Below are positions 17,899 through 26,346 of a stretch of DNA of 64,000 nucleotides, in pieces. A program made the position numbers and the translations under genes. The DNA is from Devosia sp. Leaf420 (lineage in GTDB: Bacteria > Pseudomonadota > Alphaproteobacteria > Rhizobiales > Devosiaceae): contig NZ_LMQU01000001.1 of NCBI RefSeq assembly GCF_001425445.1, positions 187,221-251,220 on the forward strand, written 5' to 3'. The notes below the pieces were generated by a model. The model was not told where the DNA came from, searched no databases, and worked only from the letters and a program-made list of their open reading frames with translations. Position 1 is the stretch's first letter, and each line of letters opens with the position of its first letter.

Positions 17899-18524
17899 CC
17901 AAGGTCTTCGGTATTATCCTTGCCGGCGGCAGCGGAACGCGGCTTGGTGGGGTGCGCAAGGCCGACATCCGGATCGGCGGCAAAAGGCTTATCGATCGCG
18001 CTACGGGGGTTTTCCGGGGCCGGGTGTCAGAGATCGCCGTTTCAGCGCCGGCAGACTTTGCGGGCGACGAACTAGGCGATGCGGTGCTTATTCGTGATGG
18101 GGAGCGGGAAAGACGTGGGCCGCTGGCGGGACTCACGGCGGCTGCACGTCATTTCGCAGATCGCGCAAGCCCAGCCGATATCCTGGTCTTTCTGGCGGTC
18201 GATACACCTTTTGCGCCAGATGACTACGTTGATCGTCTAACTCAGGAAGCAGAGGCAAGAGGATCAGCCTTGGCCATCTGGGGCAACGCGCTCTATCCGA
18301 CAAACAGTGCCTTCCGGCTTTCACACCTGCTGAGCGGTCTCGAATCCGTTGCACCAACGGCGGGACCAAAGGCGATTCTGAATCTGCTGGACGCTCAGAC
18401 GGTGGATTGGTCTGATCGGTGTTCGGAGGATCCTTTTGCCAATCTCAACACCCTTGCCGACCTCATTGCCCTGCAACGCCGGGCTCTACGGGACTTGAAC
18501 GTGCTGGTACGGCAGCCTTCGTGA
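17895..18524 (+). CDS. mobA: Molybdenum cofactor guanylyltransferase
   Basis: A 209-residue nucleotidyltransferase that should link GMP to molybdopterin to give the MGD cofactor. The N-terminal MobA signature is clear: GIILAGGSGTRLGG-VRKA (about residues 6-23), binding GTP. FLAVDTPFAP (about 96-105) supplies the metal-binding aspartate, where PFLP-type motifs normally occur, and PFANLNT at the end is the usual C-terminal NxNT motif. The start codon is GTG, overlapping the stop of the BenE-type carrier as GTGA. The family is about 190-210 residues long, so the gene is complete. No other molybdenum gene is in the window. Confidence 0.88.
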   Translation: MTKVFGIILAGGSGTRLGGVRKADIRIGGKRLIDRATGVFRGRVSEIAVSAPADFAGDELGDAVLIRDGERERRGPLAGLTAAARHFADRASPADILVFLAVDTPFAPDDYVDRLTQEAEARGSALAIWGNALYPTNSAFRLSHLLSGLESVAPTAGPKAILNLLDAQTVDWSDRCSEDPFANLNTLADLIALQRRALRDLNVLVRQPS

Positions 18525-18620
18525 CATATTTATGCACAGGCTCCGCAATAAGGACTTGGCAAACCAGATCGGTTTGGGTACACGGACCTCGCCTTCAACG
18601 CGAAGGCAACACCGAAGTGT

Positions 18621-18696
18621 TCCGCGATAGCTCAGTTGGTAGAGCGTTCGACTGTTAATCGAATGGTCGCTGGTTCGAGTCCAGCTCGCGGAGCCA
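18621..18696 (+). tRNA. tRNA-Asn (GTT)
   Basis: A 76-nt cloverleaf with CCA encoded. The acceptor arms TCCGCGA and TCGCGGA pair over 7 bp with discriminator G. The D arm GCTCAGTTGGTAGAGC is standard; the anticodon stem TTCGA/TCGAA encloses CTGTTAA, giving anticodon GTT. The T arm contains GGTTCGAGTCC. No tRNA neighbour. Confidence 0.96.
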
Positions 18697-18837
18697 TTTC
18701 GGGTCTTTCCAAGATCCCCACAAATTCTCGATATTGTCTGGCTCACGCCTTCTGAGCTATGGCGTGCAATATCGTGCGCGAGAGTTGCCCTTGCCGCGCT
18801 AGCGCGCTAGGAGACCACCTCTCCTGGATTTTCCGAC

Positions 18838-20067
18838 ATGACCACCGCATCCAACACGCCCGCGTCCATGACCGGGCAGCAAACCACGCTGGCAATCATT
18901 CTTGCCGTCAGTGGCGCGCATCTGCTCAACGATCTTCTGCAGTTCCTTCTGCCAGCGCTCTATCCGCTGCTGAAGGAAAACTATCAGCTGAACTATCTGC
19001 AGATCGGGCTGTTGACGCTCGGCCAGCAAATCACGGCTTGCCTGCTGCAACCGCTGTTTGGCCTCCGCGGCGACCTCAAGCCCAAGCCTTATAGTCTGGC
19101 TGTATCGCTGGTGATTGTTTCGGTCGGAATCGTTGGTCTAGCTTTTGCCAATCAGTTTATGTGGCTTTTCCTCGCAGCGGTCGTGATGGGCACTGGCTCG
19201 GCCATTTTCCATCCTGAAGCGTCGCGCGTGGCTCGCATGGCCTCGGGCGGCAAGCTCGGCTTTGCGCAATCGCTGTTTCAGGTTGGCGGCAATCTGGGTA
19301 CGGCACTCGGACCGCTGGCCGCGGCCATGATTCTCATTCCCATGGGGCAGACGACGACTGCGTGGTTCCTGATTTTAGGGTGTGCCGGGGTGGCGCTGTT
19401 GACCTATGTCGGGCGCTGGTTTGTCGAGCATCAGCGGCAAGCGGCATCGCGTCCGGCCGTCGCGATCAAGAGGCCGGCTTTGTCGCGCAACCGCCTCATC
19501 GTCGCCTTTGCCGTCATCGGCGCGTTACTGCTCAGCAAATTCATTTATATCGAAGGTCTAAAAACCTATTACGCCTTTTTCCTCATGGAAAAGTTTGGTC
19601 TTTCGGCACCGGACGCGCAGATCTACCTTTTCCTGTTTTTGGGCTCTGTGGCGGCAGGCACGTTTATCGGCGGACCGATCGGGGACCGCTATGGGCGGCT
19701 TTCGGTGATCTGGGTTTCCATCCTGGGCGCCCTGCCCTTCACGCTTCTGATGCCTTATCTTGATCTCACCGGCACGGCAGTAATGAGCATCCTGACAGGG
19801 CTCGTTCTGTCCTCGGCATTCTCGGCCATGGTCGTCTATGCGCAGGAACTGGTCCCGGGCAAAGTTGGCATGATTGCGGGCTTTGTCTTCGGCTTTGCGT
19901 TCGGGATTGGCGCACTGGGAGCCGCGGCCATGGGCGCTATCGCAGACTGGATCGGGATCATTCCGGTATTCCAGATTTGCGCCTTCCTACCCGCATTGGG
20001 TATCCTCACCATTCTTCTGCCCAAAACGGCGGAACTGCATCCCGAACCAAAGGAGAAGCTGGCATGA
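18838..20067 (+). CDS. fsr: MFS exporter, fosmidomycin-resistance (Fsr) type
   Basis: A 409-residue major facilitator with 12 predicted membrane spans in two halves joined by a loop at about residues 185-215. The start LAIILAVSGAHLLNDLLQFLLPALYPLLKE and the GSAIFHPEASRVARMASGG segment are characteristic of the Fsr subfamily of drug exporters, which pump out fosmidomycin and related molecules. FIGGPIGDRYGRL in the second half is the MFS motif-A equivalent. The first ATG, right after GACATG, is used; an internal ATG at codon 11 is possible. It overlaps the downstream SRPBCC gene by 4 bp (ATGA), so the two are translated together. Confidence 0.9.
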   Translation: MTTASNTPASMTGQQTTLAIILAVSGAHLLNDLLQFLLPALYPLLKENYQLNYLQIGLLTLGQQITACLLQPLFGLRGDLKPKPYSLAVSLVIVSVGIVGLAFANQFMWLFLAAVVMGTGSAIFHPEASRVARMASGGKLGFAQSLFQVGGNLGTALGPLAAAMILIPMGQTTTAWFLILGCAGVALLTYVGRWFVEHQRQAASRPAVAIKRPALSRNRLIVAFAVIGALLLSKFIYIEGLKTYYAFFLMEKFGLSAPDAQIYLFLFLGSVAAGTFIGGPIGDRYGRLSVIWVSILGALPFTLLMPYLDLTGTAVMSILTGLVLSSAFSAMVVYAQELVPGKVGMIAGFVFGFAFGIGALGAAAMGAIADWIGIIPVFQICAFLPALGILTILLPKTAELHPEPKEKLA

Positions 20068-20525
20068 GCGACAAAATCGACCTCGACAACGAGAGCCAGA
20101 TCACCCTCACTCGCAAGATCGGCGCGCATGTCAGCGACGTCTTTTCGGCTTGGACCGACCCGGCGCTGATCGAACAATGGCAGGTCGATGAGGCCGAATT
20201 CGACGCCTTCGAAGGCGGCCAGTATCGCTTCGTCACGTTTGGGGATGAGGACGAGACCGACCATGAAGTGACGGGAGAAATCCTCCAATTCGTGGAGGAC
20301 GAAAAGCTGGTCATGTCCTGGGTGCATCGTGATGCGGAAACAGAGGAAGAGCTGATCTTCGTCCTCGACATCACATTCCGCGCCATCGGCGACGACAATA
20401 TGGAGCTGACGCTGGTCGAGCGGGGCCTTCCCCATGCCGATCCACAGACTCGGATTTTCTCGATGGAAGCATGGAGCGCGACGCTCGAGCAGCTTGCAGA
20501 GGTCATGGAAGAAGTTTTGGACTGA
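20064..20525 (+). CDS. SRPBCC / AHSA1-domain protein
   Basis: A 153-residue single-domain protein of the START-like SRPBCC fold. The N-terminal ITLTRKIGAHVSDVFSAWTDPALIEQW is typical of the AHSA1 branch, with GGQYRFVTFG and VTGEILQFVEDEKLVMSWVH following in the expected order, and a long C-terminal helix (WSATLEQLAEVMEEVLD). Members bind hydrophobic ligands in a helix-grip cavity and are often annotated only by fold; some act in stress responses. The ATG is fixed by its ATGA overlap with the exporter gene before it, with AGGAG about 8 bp upstream. A role connected with the exporter's ligand is possible but only inferred. Confidence 0.88.
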   Translation: MSDKIDLDNESQITLTRKIGAHVSDVFSAWTDPALIEQWQVDEAEFDAFEGGQYRFVTFGDEDETDHEVTGEILQFVEDEKLVMSWVHRDAETEEELIFVLDITFRAIGDDNMELTLVERGLPHADPQTRIFSMEAWSATLEQLAEVMEEVLD

Positions 20526-20572
20526 ACTGCAGGGGCCGGCGCGTAGTTCGGTAAACGAGCGGGAGCGGCATT

Positions 20573-21985
20573 TTGGATCGATCGACTGGACTGGTCTGGC
20601 TGCGCAACGATCTCCGCATCAGCGACAATCCGGCACTTGCCGCAGCGTGCAAGGAGAGCGATGCAGTCATCGCTCTCTATATCCACGAAACCGACAAAGG
20701 CATCAGAGCGCCGGGTGGCGCGGCACGCTGGTGGCTGCATCATAGCCTCACGGTTCTCGCCAAGGATTTGGCAGAGCTCGGTATTTCGCTCATGGTGGAG
20801 AGCGGCAAGGCGGGCGATGTGCTGGCTGACGTTATCAAGAATCAGAGCGTCGGCAACGTCCACTGGAACCGGCGCTATGCGCCTGCCGAAGTAGCGATCG
20901 ACAAAGAGATCAAGGAAAATCTCCGCAAAGACGAGCTGTCGGTCACCTCGCATCCCGGCAATGTGCTCATCGAGCCGTGGATGATCGAGACAGGGCAAGG
21001 CAAACCCTATTCGGTGTTTTCGCCGTTCTGGAAAACACTCCGCGACAAGCACATAGAGCAACCGCTGCAAAAGCCCCGCAAGTTGGGCGACGCGATCAAG
21101 GCTGGGAATGTTGATCGCGAGTATAAGGCGCCAAAATGGTCGAAGAAATTCGATGGGGTGTGGGCGACTGGTGAAAAGGCGGCGCATGATGCGCTCGACC
21201 ATTTTCTCGATCAGAACCTCGAGGACTATCCAGAGGGCCGCAATTTTCCGGCGCGCGATGTAACCTCTCGCCTCTCGCCGCATCTTCGCTTTGGCGAGAT
21301 CAGTCCGCGCCAGGTTTGGCATACCGCTCTCGCCCGAACGCAGTCGCATCACGAGCTTCGTGCGCCGACAGACAAATTTCTCTCCGAACTTGCATGGCGT
21401 GATTTCAGCTATCACCAGCTTTTTCACCGTCCAGATATTTCGTCTGCGCCGATGCAGCCGAAATATAGCCGGATGGAATGGCGCACTGATGCTAAGGCCC
21501 TACACGCCTGGGAAAAGGGCATGACGGGGATTCCCATCGTCGATGCAGGCATGCGCGAGCTGTGGCAGACCGGCTATATGCACAATCGCGTCCGCATGTT
21601 GGTCGCGTCGCTGCTCTCGAAAAACTTGCTGATCGACTGGCGCGAGGGCGAGCGCTGGTTTTGGGATTGCCTGGTCGATAGCGACATGGCGAACAACCCG
21701 GCGAGCTGGCAATGGGTCGCTGGCAGCGGGCTCGATGCGGCGCCCTATTTCCGCATTTTCAACCCGGCGACGCAGGGCGAACGGTTCGATGCTGACGGAA
21801 AGTATGTCCGCGAATGGGTGCCCGAGATCAAGGCGATGCCAGACAAATGGATCCACAATCCGAGCGGCGCACCCAAGGACGTTTTAAAGGCGGCAGGCGT
21901 TGAATTGGGAACCACCTACCCCCGGGCAATCGTTGACCTCAAGGAATCGCGCGAGCGGGCTCTTGAGGCGCAAAAGAACCTCTAG
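20573..21985 (+). CDS. phrB: Deoxyribodipyrimidine (CPD) photolyase
   Basis: A 470-residue flavoprotein that repairs UV-induced cyclobutane pyrimidine dimers with blue light. The N-terminal antenna domain opens VWLRNDLRISDNPAL; the FAD-binding part has FLSELAWRDFSYHQLF and the family signature region GMRELWQTGYMHNRVRMLVASLL, then LVDSDMANNPASWQWVAGSGLDAAPYFRIFNP, where the N and W residues line flavin and lesion sites. The length is usual for class I enzymes. The start is a TTG with GGGAG about 8 bp upstream. It follows the SRPBCC gene by 47 bp and may be read from the same message. A hairpin lies behind it. Confidence 0.95.
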   Translation: MDRSTGLVWLRNDLRISDNPALAAACKESDAVIALYIHETDKGIRAPGGAARWWLHHSLTVLAKDLAELGISLMVESGKAGDVLADVIKNQSVGNVHWNRRYAPAEVAIDKEIKENLRKDELSVTSHPGNVLIEPWMIETGQGKPYSVFSPFWKTLRDKHIEQPLQKPRKLGDAIKAGNVDREYKAPKWSKKFDGVWATGEKAAHDALDHFLDQNLEDYPEGRNFPARDVTSRLSPHLRFGEISPRQVWHTALARTQSHHELRAPTDKFLSELAWRDFSYHQLFHRPDISSAPMQPKYSRMEWRTDAKALHAWEKGMTGIPIVDAGMRELWQTGYMHNRVRMLVASLLSKNLLIDWREGERWFWDCLVDSDMANNPASWQWVAGSGLDAAPYFRIFNPATQGERFDADGKYVREWVPEIKAMPDKWIHNPSGAPKDVLKAAGVELGTTYPRAIVDLKESRERALEAQKNL

Positions 21986-22033
21986 AAAAACAAACCTCTG
22001 TGCGCGTGAGCGCAAGCCATGACGTTCGTCAGA

Positions 22034-22059
22034 TGGCAGGACATCGAAAAGTCCTGCCA
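22034..22059 (+). terminator. Stem-loop downstream of the photolyase gene
   Basis: TGGCAGGAC and GTCCTGCCA form a 9-bp perfect stem with loop ATCGAAAA, 48 bp after the photolyase stop. There is no U-run directly behind, so it may end or stabilise the message rather than act as a classic intrinsic terminator. It also lies in the leader region of cysK. Confidence 0.5.
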
Positions 22060-22137
22060 CTTCTGATGTTTATGGCTTGTTGGACCAATTTTGGGCTTCT
22101 ACCATCGGAGCCATAGCAAGAGGACTTTCGCAAGATC

Positions 22138-23187
22138 ATGGCCAAGCACGACGATCTCATCTCTGCCATCGGCAACACGCCCCTTATCCGTCTCAACCGG
22201 GTATCGGCGCTGACGGGATGCGACATCTGGGGCAAGGCGGAGTTCTTGAACCCTGGTCAATCGGTCAAGGATCGTGCGGCTCTCTTCATCATCCATGATC
22301 TCGTGAAATCAGGCGCCTTGAAGCCGGGTGGCACGATCGTTGAAGGCACTGCAGGCAATACGGGCATCGGCTTGACGCTGGTCGCCAATTCGCTGGGCTT
22401 CAAGTCGGTCATCGTCATTCCCGAGACGCAGAGCCAGGAAAAGAAGGACGCACTTCGGCTCTATGGCGCTCAGCTCATCGAAGTGCCGGCCAAACCCTAC
22501 AAAGACCCCAACAACTACATCAAGATTTCCGGGCGCCTTGCCGAAAAGCTCAATCGCGAATTGCCGGAAGGCGCGGTCTGGGCCAATCAGTTCGACAATG
22601 TGTCCAACAAGCGGGCGCATATCGAAACGACGGGGCCCGAAATCTGGCAGCAGACCAATGGCCGAATTGATGGCTTTATCTGCGCCGTTGGGTCGGGCGG
22701 CACGCTCGCTGGCGTTGCCGAGGCGCTGCGGTCCCGTAGTGCGGACGTGAAAATTGGTCTCGCTGATCCCGAGGGGGCGGCGCTTTATGAATATTATGCC
22801 CATGGCGAACTAAAGTCGGCCGGCAATTCCATCACCGAAGGCATCGGTCAGGGGCGCATTACCGCCAATCTCGAAGGGCTCAAGATCGACCATCCGTATC
22901 AGATCTCGGATGCGGAGGCCCTGCCTTATATTTTCGACTTGATGCAACACGAGGGGCTTTGCCTCGGCGGGTCCAGCGCCATCAACATCGCCGGCGCCGT
23001 CCGCATGGCTCGAGACCTTGGGCCGGGCAAGACGATCGTCACAATCCTTTGCGACTATGGCAATCGCTATGCGAGCAAGATTTTCAATCCCGAATTCCTG
23101 GCATCGAAAAGCCTGCCAGTGCCGCCATGGCTGGTCGATCAGTCGCCGATCGACATTTCAGATGTGGTGGTGACGGAGCCGGTATGA
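22138..23187 (+). CDS. cysK: Cysteine synthase A (O-acetylserine sulfhydrylase)
   Basis: A 349-residue PLP enzyme that makes cysteine from O-acetylserine and sulfide. The N-terminal IGNTPLIRL motif leads to the cofactor lysine K44 in GQSVKDRAA; EGTAGNTGIGL is the asparagine loop (AGNTG in place of the classical SGNTG), and GSGGT the phosphate-binding loop. At 349 residues it is some 30 longer than enteric CysK, as in a rhizobial/alphaproteobacterial subgroup; the extension is at the C-terminus. The weak AAGAGGA site precedes the ATG by about 11 bp. Cystathionine beta-synthase-like activity is less likely since no CBS domain is present. Confidence 0.9.
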   Translation: MAKHDDLISAIGNTPLIRLNRVSALTGCDIWGKAEFLNPGQSVKDRAALFIIHDLVKSGALKPGGTIVEGTAGNTGIGLTLVANSLGFKSVIVIPETQSQEKKDALRLYGAQLIEVPAKPYKDPNNYIKISGRLAEKLNRELPEGAVWANQFDNVSNKRAHIETTGPEIWQQTNGRIDGFICAVGSGGTLAGVAEALRSRSADVKIGLADPEGAALYEYYAHGELKSAGNSITEGIGQGRITANLEGLKIDHPYQISDAEALPYIFDLMQHEGLCLGGSSAINIAGAVRMARDLGPGKTIVTILCDYGNRYASKIFNPEFLASKSLPVPPWLVDQSPIDISDVVVTEPV

Positions 23188-23197
23188 GCAGAACGAG

Positions 23198-23220
23198 CGG
23201 GGCCACATGCAGTGGCCCCG
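23198..23220. terminator. Bidirectional stem-loop between cysK and the convergent gene
   Basis: CGGGGCCAC (23198-23206) and GTGGCCCCG (23212-23220) form 9-bp perfect arms with loop ATGCA. It lies 11 bp after the cysK stop and 7 bp from the stop of the convergent gene, the place expected for a shared terminator. The plus side is followed by an AU-rich but not U-only stretch. Confidence 0.65.
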
Positions 23221-23226
23221 GTATAT

Positions 23227-23925
23227 TTAGTTCGCCAGACGAAAATCGAGATTGATCGGACCGGGTAGGAATTTGGTCTGCCTTTCGGTCATCGGCACGG
23301 TGTCGTCCACGACCTCGAGCGAGAATTTACGCGCCCAACACCTTCCGGTGCCCCTGAGGAAAAAACCGAAATGTATACTGGCGGCCTCTTCGGGCACATC
23401 GAAGACGATATCTCGCATTGTCCAATCGCTTGTCCCGCGAATTGCGCCTTCGGCGTCAGGCCGCATCTGTAGATTGTCAAACTGTAGATTGCGCGCATTG
23501 TTGCCATCGATCCGCATCCAAATGCTACCGCCATCGACAGCGTCTTCGGTACGCAGTTCACCCGTAAAGCGGATGCGTTGCCCGATATAGGGCTTGGCAC
23601 TGGCGCTCTGCATCATGGTGGCGCAGTCGTCAGCAGTCAGCCGACCATATTCGGGGAGATTTTCGATGAGCGCAGCGCCTGTTTTCCGGTCTAGACCAAG
23701 GCGATAAAACCGCGGCGAGCCACCAGCGCGCATCCACCCCTCAGGCATGAAGAGTTCGCTTTCGGCAATGGAATCGATCTTGGCGCTTAGAATGTTCCAA
23801 TTCGCCAAATTGTATTGTTTTGCGACCAGCTCAAGACAGTCGCTATGGGTTAGATACACTTCGCGCTCTGCCAAGGCTTGCCGCAGCAATTTGGCCATGA
23901 GTTTTGCATCCATGAACGTGTGCAT
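23227..23925 (-). CDS. Glyoxalase-related N-domain fused to a beta-sandwich-like C-domain
   Basis: A 232-residue protein. Residues 1-50 (MDAKLMAKLLRQALAEREVYLTHSDCLELVAKQ, split here for length: then YNLANWNIL) match the short helical domain annotated as glyoxalase-related. Residues about 60-215 resemble a domain often found behind AraC-type or sigma-like proteins, with YIGQRIRFTGELRTED, WMRIDG, LQFDNLQ and IHFGFFLRGTGRCW as landmarks; its role is unknown. Neither part has visible catalytic residues. ATG 23925 is chosen (GAGAGGA upstream) over a start at 24021 that lacks a site. Convergent with cysK; no operon partner. Function unassigned. Confidence 0.75.
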   Translation of the reverse strand: MHTFMDAKLMAKLLRQALAEREVYLTHSDCLELVAKQYNLANWNILSAKIDSIAESELFMPEGWMRAGGSPRFYRLGLDRKTGAALIENLPEYGRLTADDCATMMQSASAKPYIGQRIRFTGELRTEDAVDGGSIWMRIDGNNARNLQFDNLQMRPDAEGAIRGTSDWTMRDIVFDVPEEAASIHFGFFLRGTGRCWARKFSLEVVDDTVPMTERQTKFLPGPINLDFRLAN

Positions 23926-24160
23926 GGTCTGATCCTCTCGGCGGGCGTCTACATAGTCAGTGCTCGCATTGCTGACGGTCTGCCCGCAAAAATGGGTCAA
24001 ACCAAAAGCGTCTTCGTGCATTCACCTTCCCTCAGCGGGGCGAGCGGCTGGCTGCACGAGCCGAAGATCATGGTAGCGCTTAGGCTCCCAGTGTCAACTT
24101 GGGATTGTCGGCCGGGCGCCTGCTGATAGATTGCGCTATCTCCTGTCGGAAAGGACGGCC

Positions 24161-25612
24161 GTGTTCGGCATCGACGATATTCTCAAAGCGATCATTGCGG
24201 ACCTGCATATCCTGGCCGCCATCATGGGCGCGATCTACCTCCTCGCTTTCATCTGCGCTGTACGGGAAATTCTCAATTCCCGCACATCCCAAGGCTCTAT
24301 CGCCTGGCTTCTCTCTCTGGCGCTGCTGCCCTTCCCCACCGCCTTCCTCTACATGATCTTCGGGTGGAAGTTTTTTGACGACTATGCCACCGACAGGATC
24401 AAGAATGGCCGCGCCGACCGTCCGCTGCGCGCCAAGGATCTGGCGCTAATCGACCGGGAAACGGACGCCAAATGGCCCGTTCAGGTGCAAGTTTCCGAGC
24501 TGCCATTCTTGAGAGGCAACGATGTCGAGCTGCTGATCGACGGCAAGGCCACCTTCGATTCCATCTTTGCCGGGATCGATGCCGCCGAGCATTATCTGCT
24601 GGTGCAATTTTATATCATTCGCGACGACAAGCTTGGTCAGCAGCTTGCCGAGCGGCTGATTGCCAAAGCGAAAGCGGGTGTCGAAGTCCGGCTTCTTTAT
24701 GATGATATCGGCAGCACCGGCATGCCCAAGCGGTTTCGGACGCAGATGCGCGATGCCGGCGTCAAGGTTGCCGGCTTCAACCAGCGGCACAAGTTCCTGC
24801 GCTTCTATGGTCCAACGCGGATCAACTACCGCAACCATCGCAAGATCGTCGTGGCCGATGGCAAGCATGCCTGGGTCGGGGGGCACAATGTCGGCGTCGA
24901 ATATCTTGGCGAGGACCCGAAATTTGGCCGTTGGCGCGATACCCATGTGCGTGTCTCGGGCCCCGCGGCGCTGGGGTGCGCCCTGCTGTTCCGCGAAGAT
25001 TGGGAATGGGCGACCGGCGAGCGTCTGCCTGCCGCGCCGCCGAAGGAAGTCGAGACCCCCGGCGATCAATCCGTGTTGGTCATGGGCAGCGGCCCGGCTG
25101 ACCAACTGGAAGAATGCGCCATCGCTTATGTGGACCTGATCGGGCGCGCGCGGGAGCGGCTGTGGATCGTCAGCCCCTATTTCGTGCCCGATACCGATAT
25201 CCGGACGGCGCTATTTGCAGCTCGGTTGCGCGGTGTAGATGTTCGGATCATGCTGCCGGACAATCCCGACCACATCATGGTTTGGCTTGCCAGCATTGCG
25301 CATGCCGACGCCATGGTGGAGCACGATATCTCGGTCTATCGCTATACCGACGGGTTCCTACACCAGAAGGTGGTGGTGATGGACAATGAAATCACCACCG
25401 TTGGCAGCGTGAATTTCGACAACCGGTCCTTTGCCATCAATTTCGAGATTACTCTCTGGTTCACCGATCCGCAGGCTCTGGCAGCGGTCGACGCCATGCT
25501 GGCTGAAGATTTCAAATTGTGCAGGCAGGTCAGCCTTGCCGAAGTTTCCAGCCGATCGAAGCCCCTCTACTTTGCGACCCAGGCCGCAAAACTCCTCTCG
25601 CCGCTGCTTTAG
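24161..25612 (+). CDS. cls: Cardiolipin synthase (phospholipase D family)
   Basis: A 483-residue membrane enzyme that condenses two phosphatidylglycerols to cardiolipin. Two N-terminal membrane spans (about 17-40 and 48-70) are followed by two HKD catalytic motifs: NHRKIVVAD (H226, K228, D233) and LHQKVVVMD (H401, K403, D408), each with the downstream GGHN or GSVNFDNRS segment typical of bacterial Cls. GTG 24161 is preferred (AAGGA 6 bp upstream, usual length) over a TTG at 24131 that would add ten residues. The AlaX gene starts 8 bp after its stop and may be cotranscribed. The preceding 23926-24160 gap holds no other feature I can support. Confidence 0.92.
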   Translation: MFGIDDILKAIIADLHILAAIMGAIYLLAFICAVREILNSRTSQGSIAWLLSLALLPFPTAFLYMIFGWKFFDDYATDRIKNGRADRPLRAKDLALIDRETDAKWPVQVQVSELPFLRGNDVELLIDGKATFDSIFAGIDAAEHYLLVQFYIIRDDKLGQQLAERLIAKAKAGVEVRLLYDDIGSTGMPKRFRTQMRDAGVKVAGFNQRHKFLRFYGPTRINYRNHRKIVVADGKHAWVGGHNVGVEYLGEDPKFGRWRDTHVRVSGPAALGCALLFREDWEWATGERLPAAPPKEVETPGDQSVLVMGSGPADQLEECAIAYVDLIGRARERLWIVSPYFVPDTDIRTALFAARLRGVDVRIMLPDNPDHIMVWLASIAHADAMVEHDISVYRYTDGFLHQKVVVMDNEITTVGSVNFDNRSFAINFEITLWFTDPQALAAVDAMLAEDFKLCRQVSLAEVSSRSKPLYFATQAAKLLSPLL

Positions 25613-25620
25613 GACCACCC

Positions 25621-26334
25621 ATGACCACTCTGCTTTTTCGCGATGATGCCTATTTGCGCTCCACTTCGGCGAAGGTCATCGACGTCTTGCCGGATGGCGC
25701 CATTTTGCTCGACCAAACCGTCTTCTATGCGACATCAGGCGGGCAGCCCGGCGACAGTGGCGCGCTAATCGCTGGTGATGGCAATCGCATTGTCATTGCC
25801 ACGGCAATACATCCTGACGGCGACAAAACCCGGATCGTGCATGTGCCGGCGGAGGGACAACCGACGCTGAGCGTTGGCGATGCGGTGACGGCCGAAATCG
25901 ACTGGGATCGGCGCTATCGGTTGATGCGCATGCATACGGCGCTGCATCTACTCTCAGTGGCCATTCCCCTGCCGGTGACCAGCGGGTCGATCGGCGAGGA
26001 CAAGGGACGGCTTGATTTCGACATGCCGGAATCGCCCGAGGATGTCGCAGCAATAGAGGCAGCGGTCAATGCGATGGTCGATGCAGACTATCCGGTGACG
26101 TCGGAGTGGATTTCCGATGACGAAATGCTGGCGCGTCCAGACCTGATCAAGACCATGAAGGTGAAGCCACCAATGGGCCAGGGCCGCGTTCGGCTGGTGC
26201 GGATCGGGGATATCGACCTGCAGCCCTGTGGCGGGACGCATGTGGCGCGGACCAGCGAAATTGGACGTCTGACGATCGGCAAGATCGAAAAGAAGGGCAA
26301 GCAGAACCGGCGGATCAACCTGCACTTCGCCTAA
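25621..26334 (+). CDS. Alanyl-tRNA editing protein AlaX-like
   Basis: A 237-residue free-standing editing domain that hydrolyses mischarged Ser- or Gly-tRNA(Ala). The zinc ligands are visible: H105 and H109 in MHTALHLL, C203 and H207 in CGGTHVA. The N-terminal region has FYATSGGQPGDSG, matching the AlaRS editing core, and no aminoacylation domain is present. Length fits the intermediate AlaX class. It starts 8 bp behind the cardiolipin synthase stop, without an evident functional link. An earlier in-frame start at 25519 lies inside that gene and is rejected. Convergent with the binding-protein gene that follows (12 bp between stops). Confidence 0.9.
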   Translation: MTTLLFRDDAYLRSTSAKVIDVLPDGAILLDQTVFYATSGGQPGDSGALIAGDGNRIVIATAIHPDGDKTRIVHVPAEGQPTLSVGDAVTAEIDWDRRYRLMRMHTALHLLSVAIPLPVTSGSIGEDKGRLDFDMPESPEDVAAIEAAVNAMVDADYPVTSEWISDDEMLARPDLIKTMKVKPPMGQGRVRLVRIGDIDLQPCGGTHVARTSEIGRLTIGKIEKKGKQNRRINLHFA

Positions 26335-26346
26335 GACGGTCGAGCG

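Noticed and set aside
22060..22137. Riboswitch before cysK
   Set aside because: The leader has one ordinary hairpin behind the photolyase gene; I cannot fit any known sulfur-related riboswitch consensus.
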